The notes under the pieces: model-generated
The model's input: the letters and a program-made list of their open reading frames with translations, nothing else
Told to the model about the DNA's origin: nothing
Databases searched by the model: none
Origin: Ovis canadensis
Taxonomy: Eukaryota; Chordata; Mammalia; Artiodactyla; Bovidae
Assembly: GCF_042477335.2 (NCBI RefSeq)
Contig: NC_091255.1
Coordinates: forward strand, 19,384,501 to 19,448,500
DNA length: 64,000 nt
Direction of reading: 5' to 3'
Position numbers and translations under genes: made by a program
Part shown: positions 11,131-22,805 of the stretch, one piece after another
Numbering within the stretch: position 1 is the first letter of the stretch
Layout of the letters: each line of letters opens with the position of its first letter

Positions 11131-11790
11131 TGGTTATCTATGACTGCTTAGTAAACCACTCCAAAATGTAGTGGCTTAAAACAAGTCTTTTTTTATTTTT
11201 TAATTTCTCATAGTTCTGTGAGTTGACTGGCTGGGGCTCTGCTGGTCAGTTCTGCTAGTCTCATTTGGGTCTCTCACATGCTGTAGTCAGATGGCAGCTA
11301 GGGCCGAAACCTCCAGGATGGCTTCACTGCTGGGTCTGACACCTTGTTGGGGATGTCTGGAAGGCCAGACCCAGCAATGGATGTTGGCAAGGCAAGACCT
11401 CACTTTCTCACCAGATAAACCCAGGGCTTCTCCGTCTCTGTGAGTGAACTTATCAAATGGTGCTCAAGGCTTCTGAGAGAAGGAAAGTAGAAGCTACCAG
11501 ACATTCTTAAAGCTTAGAGCTGACTCATTGGGAAAGACCCTGATGCTGGGAAAGATTGAGGGCAGGAGAAGGGAGAGACAGAAAATGAGATGGTTGGAAG
11601 GCATCAGCGACTCAATGGATGTGAGTTTGAGCAAATTCCAGGAGATAGTGTAGGACAGGGAAGCCTGGCGTGCTGCAATCCATGGAATCACAAAGAGGCA
11701 GACACGACTTAACGACTGAACAACAACAAAGGCTTGGAACAGACACAGTGTCACTTCTGCCATTACTATTCTTTAAAACAAGTCTCAGGG
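11131..11790 (+). repeat. Old mammalian interspersed repeat, split by a BovB fragment
   Basis: The left part starts GGTTATCTATGACTGCTTAG and contains GTGGCTTAAAACAAGTC. The right part (11732-11790) continues GGCTTGGAACAGACACAGTG. It is the same type as the one near 53,080-53,400. The family is not assigned. Confidence 0.5.
11514..11731 (+). mobile_element. BovB 3' fragment
   Basis: It runs from AGAGCTGACTCATTGGGAAA through GCATCAGCGACTCAATGGAT to CGACTTAACGACTGAACAAC. It is inserted in the old repeat listed above. Confidence 0.88.
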
Positions 11791-11975
11791 ACTTCCCCGG
11801 TGTTTCAGTGATTCAGACTTCGCTTTCCAGTGCAGGGGGTGCAGGTTCAATCCCTGGTCAGGAAGCTAAGATCCCACATGCCTCGAGGCAAAAAACAACA
11901 TAAAACAGAAGCAATGCTGTAACCACAAATTCAACAAAGACTTTAAATATGATCCACACATTAAAAAAAGTCCCC
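11788..11975 (+). mobile_element. CHR-type SINE
   Basis: It runs from GGGACTTCCCCGGTGTTTCA through GGTTCAATCCCTGGTCAGGA to ATGCCTCGAGGCAAAAAACA, with an A-rich end. Confidence 0.8.
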
Positions 11976-12196
11976 TGATTCAGGGGAAGGACTAAATAAG
12001 GGTACAAACATTAGTAAGTATGGTTGATTGGGGGTCATCAATATAACTGCTATTCATAAGAAATATTAGTTTCATTTGCAGTCTCTGAATTCAGTAAATG
12101 TACACCAGGATTTACCTCTCTTTTGAATCAGGATAAGTTTTTTCTACATGTGGTACACTCTCCACAAAGTGTTTCCTGAGAGATGGGGGTCTTAGC

Positions 12197-12425
12197 GTAT
12201 GTATGCATACTAAGTCACTTCAGTTGTGTCCAACTCTTTCCAACCCTTTGGACTGTATCCCTCCAGGCTTCTCTATCCATGGGATTCTCCAGGCAAGAAT
12301 ATTGGAGTGGGTTGCCATGCCAGCCTCCAGGGGACTTCCCGACCCAGGGATCGATCCCACGTCTGTTGTGTTTCATGCACTGGCAGGTGGGTTCTTTACC
12401 ACTAGCACCACCTGGGATGCCCTAT
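12197..12425 (-). mobile_element. Bov-tA SINE, minus strand
   Basis: It contains CATACTAAGTCACTTCAGTT, CCATGGGATTCTCCAGGCAA and CCAGGGATCGATCCCACGTC, ending CACCACCTGGGATGCCC. Confidence 0.88.
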
Positions 12426-12519
12426 AGGACAGGTTATATACCCCAACATATCCAGTCACTATCCTTTGTACATGGTTTAATTTACAGTCATGCAAATAAA
12501 CCCTCTGTTGACCCACCCT

Positions 12520-12645
12520 CTCCAATTTGACCTCATAGAGTTGTGTAGAGGATTAAATAATATCACTTATGTAAATTGCTTGGCACTGTGTGTCAGTGAG
12601 AACTCAATGATGGTAATTATTATTTTATTATTACCAGGCTCCCTA
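12520..12645 (+). repeat. MIR-like remnant
   Basis: GTTGTGTAGAGGATTAAATA and TTGCTTGGCACTGTGTGTCA followed by ACTCAATGATGGTAATTATT resemble the 3' part of MIR. Confidence 0.55.
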
Positions 12646-12986
12646 ATATATTGGGCTGGTCCTGGTAAAAAAATGTAATGAGATGACTTTGAGAAGTCAC
12701 AATTTGCCATGGCATGTGAGTGATGAATACCCAAGAAATCAGGTGAAATCGTTAACCTGAGAAAATGGGGGCAGAACGGCTTATCAGCTGCCCGCATGGA
12801 AGATGCAAAGAGAATCCACAAGTGCAAGAAGTGCCAGAAAAACAACAACAACAAGAAAAAAGAGAAATTGTCTGAGGTCAAATGAATAGGAGGAAGAAAT
12901 TTAGAGGAGAGATATCAGAATGAAAGGAAGAACCATATATAAACCACATTTATTTCTTAGTCGGCAGTAGGCCCCCAGCAGGCGAT

Positions 12987-13306
12987 GAGAGTGAAAAGTG
13001 AAAGTCGCTCAGTCTTGTCTGACTTTTTGCGACCCCATGGACTATATAGTCCATGAAATTCTCCAAGCCTGAATACTGGAGTGGGTAGCCTTTCCCTTTT
13101 CCAGGGGATCTTCTCAACCAGGGATCAAACCCAGGTCTCCCGCATTGCAGGCGGATTCTTTACCGGCTGAGTCACAGGGGAAGCCCAAGAATACTGGAGT
13201 GTGTAGCCTTTCTCTTCTCCAGGGGATCTTCCCAGCCCAGGAATCGAACCAGGGTCTCCCACATTGCAGGCAGACTCTTTACCAACTGAGCTATCATAAG
13301 GACAAG
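12987..13306 (-). mobile_element. Bov-tA SINE, minus strand, with a tandem partial copy
   Basis: A complete minus-strand SINE (12987-13188) is followed at once by a second copy of its last 118 bases. Both units start GAATACTGGAGTG (13071 and 13189) and carry GGATCTTC and the tRNA-like head. Confidence 0.85.
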
Positions 13307-13309
13307 CTA

Positions 13310-14395
13310 ATAGAGATTGCCTGGAGAGGGGAATGAGATGAGGAGCTGCCAGGAACCAGCTTGCAAGAAAGACAGAGCCAGGTACTGATTAGACCAAGAG
13401 ACCAGTGGGACCCGTGTTCCCTTTGGAGTGGTATCAACCTTTCAACACAGCCGATTATGGAGAACCCAGACAGTGAAAGGCAAAGGGAAAAAACAGCCCT
13501 TGGAAGGTAAGAAATCCGTTTTGTCCAGAGTGAGGAACCTGAGCCAATCAAAACAGCTTTGGTCTCATCATGATTACAGTGTTAGCATTTAGTCAGTTTA
13601 TAACTCACTATCTAGAAATTTCCTTTTCCCACATTTGTTACTCTAGTTTTCCTCTTAGTTCTCCTAGAAAAACAAAAACCAGAGCTAATAATCCATTTGA
13701 GAACAAAGAGATTAAATAAGATTTAAATAAAGTCATAGGGGCAAAAAGCATTTCAGACTTATAAGTATGCTGCAAATGCGAAATGATATTATTTTTAAGG
13801 GAAGTAGATTCAAGTGTCACTCAGAGAGGGAGTGTGTTAGAGCCCCATGACTGAGGTGAGCAGTTCTAAAGCTGAAGACAGTGGGGAGTTGTAAAAACCA
13901 CAGAGAGACCGTAGTAAAACCTTTGCTAATTATAGACCTCCTGAGCCCCACTCCAATACTCGCCCCCCAAACTCACCTCTGTCCCTTCTCTCAACAGCTT
14001 TGAGAGAGAAAGTACTTATTATTTACATTCAGCTAAGCTTGTGAACTGAAGTTGCCAGGAAAAAGACTTGAGTACTTAACCACTGTATTAAGTTAATAAA
14101 CAAATATCTAGACACAGGTAATCCAGAAAGAAGTGCCAAGAGCAAATTATCATCATCATCATCACTCCTAATTTCATTTGCATCAGAGAAAGAAGAATTT
14201 CTGAACAGAAGGGGAGCAAAATTTATGGAGAAATACTTCAGTAGTGGGCTGAAAGGAGGGCAGTCATAGTGGTAGTTTAGATAGGAGGGTCTTGTAGGGA
14301 TGTTGGTGCTAAGTTAGCCTGAAACTGCAAAGCCATAGGAATGTATCAGAAAAGCTGTTTGACTTTGTCTATAAGATTCAATATAAATTTCACAT
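13310..14395. other. Unassigned intergenic stretch
   Basis: No gene seen. A short (ATC)n tract lies at about 14149-14166. Nothing else is recognised. Confidence 0.6.
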
Positions 14396-14399
14396 ATTG

Positions 14400-14495
14400 T
14401 TTAATTCGGCAAGTATTTGTTGAGTACTTATACATATGGTACTCTCTGCCCTCACGGAACTTATATTCTGGAGGGTGAGGCAGAAAATGAAATAA
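14400..14495 (+). repeat. L2 3'-end remnant
   Basis: CAAGTATTTGTTGAGTACTT, then TGCCCTCACGGAACTTATAT, matches the common L2 3' end. Confidence 0.6.
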
Positions 14496-14688
14496 TACAT
14501 AAACACATATTTAAATACATTTTCAGGGAATGATAAATTCTATGAAGATAATTAATTTGGAAAAGGGGATGGAGAGTGATTGTGTACTCACAGTGTGTTG
14601 GTTTCCTCTACACTTAGCACAGGAAGGCACCTTCTGCTTTCATTCTCCCTCCCTTGTTTGCATGTGTGACGCACGCCATTGCCTGATT

Positions 14689-14909
14689 TTATTTACTTAC
14701 TTAATTCTGGCTGCACTGGGTCTTCCTTGCTTGGGCCTCTTGTTGAGGTGACTTCTCTCTTGCAGAGCATCAGGCTCTAGGGTGCTCAGGAATAGTAACC
14801 TCAGGCTTAGTGGCCCTGCAGCATGTGGGATCTTCTCTGACCACGGATCAAACCGTGCCCCCTTCATTGGCAGGTGGATTTTTAACCGCTGGACCACCAG
14901 GGAAGTCCC
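14689..14909 (-). mobile_element. CHR-type SINE, minus strand, with exact target-site duplication
   Basis: It runs from TTATTTACTTACTTAATTCT to CTGGACCACCAGGGAAGTCC. It is flanked by an exact 11-base duplication ATTGCCTGATT at 14678-14688 and 14910-14920. Confidence 0.92.
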
Positions 14910-14919
14910 ATTGCCTGAT

Positions 14920-15005
14920 TCAAAATGCTATTTTTATTATGACACTTTTCTACTCCAAAACCTTCAGTGACTTCCTATTGCCTTTTTTAAAACACAAAGT
15001 TTAAA
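14920..15005 (+). repeat. L2-like remnant
   Basis: CTACTCCAAAACCTTCAGTG, then ACTTCCTATTGCC, resembles the L2 interior. The SINE listed above is inserted just before it. Confidence 0.45.
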
Positions 15006-15317
15006 ATAGTGTATCTATCTATAGCTGAATCTTCTCTATTGATTAATATTATTTTTTCTCCTAGATCTTACTAAAGACATGTGGTTATTATTAACCTCAA
15101 CAACCTTACAGGAAAGACGGTAATAAATAGTCAACTACATTTATGACATTCCAAATCTTTGAACTATGGAATCACTAAATGCCAGCTTATGAATGACCTT
15201 GAAGTCTGTTGAGATCAACTCCTGTTTTTCACACGCGAGGAAACAAGCAAATAAATTGCTCATACATGGATGCCCAGCCAAGTAAGGCCCTATTAAAACT
15301 AGGATTCAGCCCCTCTT

Positions 15318-15430
15318 TTTATTTTATTTCTTTTTGGTTATGTCAGGTCTTCACTGCAGCATACAGGCAACAAGGGATTGAACCCATGTCCCCTGCTTCA
15401 GAAGGCAGATTCTTAACCAGGAAAGTCTTG
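15318..15430 (-). mobile_element. CHR-type SINE fragment, minus strand
   Basis: TCTTTTTGGTTATGTCAGGT, then GGATTGAACCCATGTCCCCT and GCAGATTCTTAACCAGGAAA, forms a shortened copy. Confidence 0.65.
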
Positions 15431-15552
15431 AACCCACCTCTTCTGATTCCCACTTTCCTTTCCATTACACTATGTCATGCATATATATATGCATACATTT
15501 CTACATGGTTTCATCAGAGCACATGTGCTATATTGTGTCTCTTCTGTTTATA

Positions 15553-15621
15553 TGGGCTTCCCTTGTGGCTCAGATGGTAAAGAATCTGCCTGCAATATGG
15601 GAGACCTGGGTTTTTACTCCA
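15553..15621 (+). mobile_element. Bov-tA SINE 5' fragment
   Basis: GGGCTTCCCTTGTGGCTCAG, then ATGGTAAAGAATCTGCCTGC and GGGAGACCTGGG. Only the tRNA-like head remains. Confidence 0.75.
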
Positions 15622-15624
15622 CAT

Positions 15625-16500
15625 CCACATTTTCATGTATGGTCATTAAGCTAGGTTCTTGTCATCTGGGATAGCTATGTGGCATTCTATCATATCCATA
15701 TAGGCTATGGTCCTTTAAGAGTCATTTTGAGTTGCCTCCCCCCAAAAGAAAACTAGCCTACTTTGTCTAAACTGTTTTTGATAATATAATATCTGTAGCT
15801 GCTTCACAAATTAAGTTTTTAAAAGAAAATCATGTATTCTTTTTTTTTCATGTATTCTTAACCTGATTTACTTATATTTTTTTTCCTATAAGTGGGAAAT
15901 GCTCATTTTGTGTTTTTTGTAAGTGCCATTTGTATTTAAGTTTTTTACAGTATATAAAAAGGTCAAAGTGTAAATATATACAAAGTACGAAATTGTTTTG
16001 CATTGTAAAGTATCAAACTTATTTACTAAGGATTCAAAATGTGTACATATTTACATTCCTGATTATTCTCTGTAATTCATCTCTTTGATCATGGCTATTC
16101 TGCCTCTGAATATACAAAAAAGGGTTTTGGAACATATCCTTCTCCACCTTCCATCTGGAAAAGAGAAGGAAAGAGTCTTACAAAGGTGAATACCTCCAAA
16201 GTTCATTCAGTACTCCTCAAAATGTCTCAAGACTTATGTCTTTGGGAAAATTAAGCCCAGACTGATAAGCTAATGACCATTTTGTGGTGTTACAGTATCT
16301 TGTTTTTCTTGAAAGTCATTACTGTACAAAAAAACAAATTTAAAAAATTTCTAGTCTGTATTTAAATTGGGTATTGAATGGACTGCTTTTCATCCAGAGA
16401 AAACTTTAAAGAGCAACACACTCATGAATTGAGTTTTTTAATCATTATTATTTTTATAATTCCTTCATTTCAATATATGGAAATCACTAGTCACAGATGC
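15625..16500. other. Unassigned AT-rich intergenic stretch
   Basis: No gene or repeat recognised. It contains T-rich runs and TATATAAA-like words, as expected by chance in AT-rich DNA. A short SINE tail fragment (AGTTGGACACAACTGAGTGA) follows at 16507-16534. Confidence 0.55.
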
Positions 16501-16644
16501 CGCATAGTTGGACACAACTGAGTGATTAACACTTTACATTCATAGATGCTATGGAGTAGGTAACTAGGAGTAGGTAAGAGGTGAAGACTAGAAAAAACTT
16601 CTCATGGGTAGCATTGCTTGCTCAAATTGTCTCGTTGTTGTTGT

Positions 16645-16863
16645 TGGGGGTTTTGTTTTGTTTTGCTTTTAATTTTTGGCTGTGCTGGGTCTTCCTTGTA
16701 GCATGCAGGCTTTCTCTAGTTGTAGTCCACAGGCGTCTCTATTTCCGGCATGTGGGCTTAGTTACCCCGCATGTGAGGTCTTAGTTTTCCTGACCAGGGA
16801 TCAGACCTGAGTCCCCTGCATTGAAAGGCAGATTCTTAACCACTGGATCACCAGGGAAGTCTC
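16645..16863 (-). mobile_element. CHR-type SINE, minus strand, with target-site duplication
   Basis: It runs from a GTTTTGTTTTG tail through TTTGGCTGTGCTGGGTCTTC to GGATCACCAGGGAAGTCTC. CAAATTGT occurs on both sides (16623-16630 and 16865-16872). Confidence 0.85.
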
Positions 16864-16936
16864 CCAAATTGTTAATAATGACTATCATTCATTGAGCCCT
16901 TACTCTAATTGACATTGTGCTAAACATTATGACTAT

Positions 16937-17372
16937 ATTATATCAAAAGCTATGGTTTTTCCAGTAGTCATGTATGAATGTGAGAGTTGGACCATAAAGA
17001 AGGCTGAGAGCCGAAGAACTGATGCTTTCAAACTGTGGTGCTGGAGAAGATTCTTGGGAGTCCCTTGAATTGCAAGGAGATGAAACCAGTGAGTCCTAAA
17101 GGAAATCAGTCCTGAATATTCATTGAAAGGGCTGATGCTGAAGCTGAAGCTCCAACACGTTGCCCACCTGATTTGAAGAGCCACCTCTTTGGAAAAGACC
17201 CTGAGGATGGGAAAGATTGAAGGCAGGAGGAGAAAGGAATGATAGAGGAGGAGATGGTTGGATGGCATCACCGACTCAATGGACATGAATTTGAGCAAAC
17301 TCCAGGGAAGCCTGGCGTGCTGCAGTCCATGGAGTTGCAAAGAGTCAGACAGGACTAAGCGACTGAATAGCA
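16937..17372 (+). mobile_element. BovB 3' fragment
   Basis: It runs from AAAGCTATGGTTTTTCCAGT through GTGGTGCTGGAGAAGATTCT to GGACTAAGCGACTGAATAGC. It is the BovB C-terminal coding part with stops. Confidence 0.9.
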
Positions 17373-17425
17373 ACATTTCTGTGTAACATATTATTCTGAA
17401 ACTTAGCAGTTTAAAACAACAAATA

Positions 17426-17558
17426 GGGCTTCCCTCGTGGTCCAGTGGTTAAGAGTCCACCTTGCCATGCTGGGGACACTGGTTCAGTCCCTGGACTGGG
17501 AAGATCCCACGTGCCTCAAGGCAACTAAGCCTGTGCGACACAACCACTGAGCTGGTAA
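17426..17558 (+). mobile_element. CHR-type SINE, partial
   Basis: It runs from GGGCTTCCCTCGTGGTCCAG to GGTTCAGTCCCTGGACTGGG and CCACGTGCCTCAAGGCAACT. The tail is missing. Confidence 0.78.
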
Positions 17559-17559
17559 T

Positions 17560-18115
17560 TAGGAAGAGAATAGGCATCTTTTGTGGAAAACAATATTTAA
17601 ATGGTAGTGTATTTAAGTTACCTATTTGGGCAAACCAAATTATCCTAAAACTTTAGGTAACTAATAGAGATGTTGCTACCTGAAAGTGAGATTCAGCCAT
17701 AACAAAATCCTTAGATCCATAAGTAACTTTGGAACAGACAATAAACTTTGGGGAGAGTGTTAGTGAAAGGCTACGGTACGTTGAAGAAACTGTTATATAA
17801 GCATCGCAATTTTTGATATATTGCAGGTGAAGGCTTGCAAAAAATTAGGTAATGTTATAGGAAACTGGAGGGAAGGAAATCCTTAATATATAGTACAAAA
17901 AGTTAAGTAGCACTGTTGCCCACAGTAACCAAAATGCAGAAAATGTGAGTAATGGACTGGGTGGTCTAGCTAGGGAGATCTCCAAGCAAAGGTTTCCTTT
18001 TGTTGCTTATAGTAAATGTGAGAGCAGAGAGGTAAACTAAAGGACAGACTGTTAACAGTTTAAACAAAAGGCAAACAGAATTTAATGGTTTTGAGAATTC
18101 TCAGCCTCTCTAAAC
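17560..18115. other. Unassigned intergenic stretch
   Basis: AT-rich, no gene or repeat recognised. Confidence 0.6.
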
Positions 18116-18117
18116 AG

Positions 18118-18650
18118 TGTGCGTTCAGTCACTAAGTTGTGTCCGACTCTTTGCAACCCTATAAACTGCAGCAGGTCAGGCTTCCCTGTCCTTCACTATC
18201 TCTCAGTTTGCTCATACTCATGTCCATTGAGTTGGTGATGCTGTCTAACCATCTCATCCTCTGCTGCCCCCTTCTCATTTTGCCTTGAATCTTTCCCAGT
18301 ATCAGGGTACTTTCCAATGAGTCAGCTCTTCTCAAATGGTCAAAGTACTGGAACTTCAGCTTCAGCATCAATCCTTCCAAGAAATATTCAGGACGGATTC
18401 CTTTTAGGATTGACTGGTTTGACCTCTTTGCAGTCCAAAGGACTCTCCATCACCACAGTTTGAAAACATCAATTCTTCAGCGCTTAGCCTTCTTTATGGC
18501 CCAAATCTTACATCCATACATGACTACTGGAAAAACTGTAGCTTTGACTATATGGATCTTTGTCAGCAAAGTGGTGTCTTTGCTTTTTAATATGCTGTCT
18601 AGGTTTGCCATAATTTTCCTTCCAAGGAGCAAGCATCTTTTAATTTCATA
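18118..18650 (-). mobile_element. BovB 3' fragment, minus strand
   Basis: It runs from TGCGTTCAGTCACTAAGTTG through the BovB C-terminal coding antisense to GAGCAAGCATCTTTTAATTT. The minus-strand frame at 18159-18380 reads [20 protein letters not shown], typical of BovB. Confidence 0.92.
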
Positions 18651-18654
18651 TGGT

Positions 18655-19615
18655 AAACAATGCTAAAAATAAGATGTACCTTCTGAGCTACAAATCCGGG
18701 GCACTTTTAGTACATGGTCTTAAGACAAAGCAAAGAGTATGATTGCAAAATCTTTACCTAAAGTCTCAGAAAGATGGAAGGTTGTGCATTGGAATACTGT
18801 TTGGTCCTCTAAGAAGATAAAAGGTGTTTCACACAATCTCTCAAGAAAATGATTAAGGACCTAGGAAGTATAAGGGCACTGTCTGTCAGTCATCTCATCA
18901 GAAGTCCAAGGGAGAGAATGACTTATCTGAAAGATATTTGTAGGTGTGACTTTAATCTAGTGGAGTGGGCCCCAATAACATTCATGTAAGACTCATAGCA
19001 TTTAAAAAATAAATACTTATGCAGAAACATTGCCAGAAACATCCATATCCCTTGGACTGAAAGGGATATAGAAAGCAAAGCGAAAAGAACCCTTTGGACC
19101 CTCAGAGTTCCACTGGCAAGAAGTAGGCTGAGACAGTAAACATGGGCTATCTCTCATTATAAAAGGGCGTGTCAGGGGATGACTCAGGGGTCAGAACCAA
19201 GACTCCAGAACATGGATCTGAGAGCCAGGGAGAATTACTCCCAGGTTTTGAGACTTAATTAAGGTTTGTTCAACATTTGTTCAGCTGGATTTCAGAACTA
19301 GGGCCAGTGACTCCTATGTGCCTGCCATTTTCCCTCTCTTTGAATAGGATTGTCTGTATTGGCTACCCTGTTACACCTGACTCACCATTGTGTGCTGGGT
19401 GTATGGAGGAGCACATAAGTTGTCATTTAGTTTCACAGGGGGAGAGGAACTATATTCAAGGAGCTACATTTAAGGAACTACACTCAAGGAGCCTCAAGGA
19501 GTGATGAGGAGATGTTGGATTTCAAGCTGACACTATGATGAGATGAGACTTTTGATGACTTGGGAAGTGAGTGTATTTTGCATGTGGGAGGAACATGAAT
19601 CACGAGACCAGAGGA
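18655..19615. other. Unassigned intergenic stretch
   Basis: No gene or named repeat. A 75-codon frame at 19277-19504 has no recognisable feature. Confidence 0.55.
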
Positions 19616-19620
19616 TGGAC

Positions 19621-20188
19621 TGTGGTAGCCAGCCCCCAAGGTAGTTCTCAATTATCCTTGCCTCCTGGTATTCACACCCTTGCATAGCCCCTCCCCCAAA
19701 CACACACACACTCTATCACAGTTGGTCTGTGTGAGCAACCTCATGTGCCAGAAATGATACACGTTACTTCTGAGAATAGATTATTAAAAAGACTTCAGCT
19801 TCCATCCTGGTCTCTCTCTCCATCTCCATCTCCATATCTTGGATAACTCCCTGTTGGAGAAGCAAGCTGCCACGTTGTATATAGCTCTAAGGAGAAGGCC
19901 ACCTGGAAGAATACTCAAGCCTCTGGCCAATGGCCAGCTGGAAGCTACGTCCTGCCAACAACCATGTGAGTCAACTAGGAAATCAATCCTCCAGCCGTAC
20001 GCTAGCCTTGAGATGACTGCAGCTCCAGCCAATATCTTGACTGCAACCTTATGAGAGACCATGAGCCAGAACCACCTGGTTAAGTCACTCTCATAAACTT
20101 CAGGAACTGGGTAAGATAATGAAATGTTTGTTATTTTAAGCTGTGAAGTTTCAAGGTAATTTATTATGCAGCAATGGATAACAAACAC
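19621..20188 (+). mobile_element. Solo LTR of the MaLR (MLT1-like) endogenous retrovirus-like class
   Basis: It starts TGTGGTAGCCAGCCCCCAAG and continues TGGTATTCACACCCTTGCAT. It ends with the typical TTATTTTAAGCTGTGAAGTT and GCAGCAATGGATAACAAACA. There is no internal retroviral coding sequence. A 170-codon minus-strand frame (19784-20296) runs across it and is a chance reading. Confidence 0.75.
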
Positions 20189-20189
20189 A

Positions 20190-20637
20190 CCAGCCCAAGA
20201 GCCAGGACTTGCCAGCAGAAACAGAGACCACCAAGGGAGGGGCTGTCTATCTGCAGCTGGAATCACAAAAAAAGATGCAGCCACTCCTGGAGACACTGCC
20301 TAAAGCACAAGGAGAAGGAAAGACCTACTCTCTCCACGTCCCCTACGTCTCACCTCTGCCTCCATTGGCCAAACCAAACCACAAGGAAATCGATAAGGGA
20401 GCCTGAAAAGTGTCATTTGCAAGCAGCAACCTCTTGCAATACAGAAAAAGAGCAGAGGAAGAAAAGGAACTTAATCTGAAAACAAATAGGCAAATTTCCA
20501 GCACAACCAAGGACCTTTTTCACATGGAATTCCCAATACACTCTTCAGAAACATGACCTCAAACTCCAGTTTGGGAAATAATGGCCTAAATGGGTCTTCC
20601 CCAAATCTCTGCAAGCTCAAATCTTAGACATCAATTA
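20190..20637. other. Unassigned intergenic stretch
   Basis: No gene or named repeat. Short open frames (to 101 codons on +) have no support. Confidence 0.55.
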
Positions 20638-20645
20638 TTACCCAC

Positions 20646-20927
20646 GTTATTTTATTCACTTATTTATGTTTGGCTACACTGGGTCTTCATTGCTGCCTGA
20701 GGGCTCTCTCTAGTTATGGCAAGCAGGTGTTAATCTCTGGTTGCAGTGGTTGGGGTTATCGTGGTGGTTTCTCTGCACAGGCTCTAGGGCGTGCAGGCTT
20801 TAGTAGTTGTGGCTTGGCTGGGGTTTAGTTTCTTCTCCACATGCGGAATGTTCCCGGATCAGGGATCAAACCTGTGTCCCCTGCCTTGGCAGGTGGATTC
20901 TTAACCATTGAACCACCGGGTAAGCCC
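20646..20927 (-). mobile_element. CHR-type SINE, minus strand, with target-site duplication
   Basis: It runs from ATTCACTTATTTATGTTTGG through GATCAGGGATCAAACCTGTG to GAACCACCGGGTAAGCCC. It is flanked by TTACCCAC at 20638-20645 and 20928-20935. Confidence 0.9.
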
Positions 20928-21074
20928 TTACCCACTTAAATGCAAAGTCTTTCTCTGCTAACCTTGTTCCTTATCACCTGGGGTAGCTTCATCTTCTTTC
21001 AATTCTACAACATTTAACCTATACCCAGTTAAGGTATTTTCAAACACAACTTACAGTTATTTAGTGCATGTCTT

Positions 21075-21215
21075 ATTGTCTGACATTAATAAGCTTCTTG
21101 AGGATCAGATCTGTTTCTAATATACTCTTGCATCTTGCCCTCAACATCATAACATAGTACAGAACCTTGCTCATAGTAAATATCAGTAGGTATTAAGTGA
21201 ATGAATGAGTGAATG
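21075..21215 (+). repeat. L2 3'-end remnant
   Basis: AAGCTTCTTGAGGATCAGAT, then CATAGTAAATATCAGTAGGT and GAATGAATGAGTGAATG, matches the L2 3' end. Confidence 0.65.
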
Positions 21216-21639
21216 TCACAGTCAGTGGTAGAAATGGTATGAAACTGTTACCTTCTTCTATATTAGTATCAATATTAAATCCTCTTGGTTCTTAGAACCA
21301 AGAGATTCTAGAATAACCTTCCTATTTTCTTGGCTGGTTACATCCTTTGAACTCCTTTGAACCCTTTCTTGGGTGAACAGAACAATAATATTGTAAACCG
21401 GTTTGTGTCTTGCCAGGAATAATTATTCTGTGAGACCAAAGTCCTGCCTGGAACCTTTTAACAGGAGGAGCAGGTTCAGTAAACTGTACTTGTTTCCTCT
21501 CTGTTAAAAATCATCTGCTCAGTAAGAAAAGAATGCTCAGCATTTTGCAAAAGTGATTTCCTCTACTTCCCTGTCTTCCTTGCCGATGCCTTAATAAAGG
21601 GAATAAATGTGAAACAGAAAGCATGTTTTCAGATAAACT

Positions 21640-22275
21640 CCTTTAATTAGTTCAGGCCTCTTCACTTCCTGTCTGGATTACCACCACGCCCCCCACAAGT
21701 CTCTTGGCATCTTCTTTCTAAAAACAAATCTAGCTCGGCACTCTCATGTTTAAAGTTTTCAATCATTATTAATTCTCTTCTGGACTAAATCCAAACTCTT
21801 CATGCTTTGGCCTTGAGGGTTCCTTTTTTAGCCAAATCTTTTCTTACCAACACCAGGCTTTCCAGCCTTCCCCTGTGCCTTCTGTCTCTCTCCATCCCCT
21901 CTCACCAGCATTTCTAGTTCAACCCACTCATCCTTTAAGATTTAGTTTCAACTGTCCCTCCTGGAGGTTTGTCCTGAGCCCCTCTTGGTAGATTAGCATC
22001 CTTTATGGACCTCTTTGGGCTTCCCAGGTGACTCAGTGGTAAAGAATCCACCTGCCAAGCAGGAGATGCAGGTTCGATCCCTGGGACGGGAAGATCTCCT
22101 GAAGCAGGAAATGGGCAACCCACTCCAATATTCTTGCCTGGAAAATTCCATGGATAGAGGAGCCTGCAGACTACTGTAAGGGGTCACAAAAGAGTTGGAC
22201 ACAACTTAATGACTAAACAACACAGACCTCTTTGGCCGTAGGCAAGTTGCTCTTTAAGCCTCAGCATTCCAATTT
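21640..22275 (+). repeat. L2 interior remnant followed by MIR-like sequence, cut by a Bov-tA
   Basis: GACTAAATCCAAACTCTTCA, then GCCTTCCCCTGTGCCTTCTG, resembles L2. A younger SINE (22019-22224) cuts this old sequence, and GCAAGTTGCTCTTTAAGCCT after it is MIR-like. Confidence 0.5.
22019..22224 (+). mobile_element. Bov-tA SINE with exact target-site duplication
   Basis: It runs from GCTTCCCAGGTGACTCAGTG to CACAACTTAATGACTAAACA. It is flanked by an exact 11-base duplication GACCTCTTTGG at 22008-22018 and 22225-22235. Confidence 0.93.
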
Positions 22276-22407
22276 AGGGATCCCTGGAGCAGGAAATGGC
22301 AACCCACTCCAGTATCCTTGCCTGGAAAAGCTCATGGACAGAGGAGCCTGGTGGGCTGCAGTCCATGGAGCCGCAAAGAGTTGGGCATGACTGAGTGACT
22401 AACACTT
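22274..22407 (+). mobile_element. Bov-tA SINE 3' fragment
   Basis: GGATCCCTGGAGCAGGAAAT to GAGTTGGGCATGACTGAGTG. The tRNA-like head is missing. Confidence 0.82.
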
Positions 22408-22805
22408 ATCCCAATCTAGAAAACTGGAATAATATATCAGTAGTGTGTACTTACCTCAGAAGCTTGTGGCAAGGATTATATAGATAATTAATGCAAAATT
22501 ATTGTGACAAAATGACAAAATGTGGTCTACTGGAGAAGGGAATGGCAAACCACTTCAGTATTCTTGCCTTGAGAACCCCATGAACACTATGAAAAGGCAA
22601 AAAGATAGGACACTGAAAGATGAACTCCCCAGGTCAGGAGATGCCCAATATGCTACTGGAGATCCATGGAGAAATAACTCCAGAAAGAATGAAAGAGACG
22701 GAGCCAAAGCAAAAACAACAACCAATTGTGGATGTGACTGGTGATGGAAGCAAAGTCTGATGCTGTAAAGAGCAATATTGAATAGGAACCTGGACTGTTA
22801 GGTCC

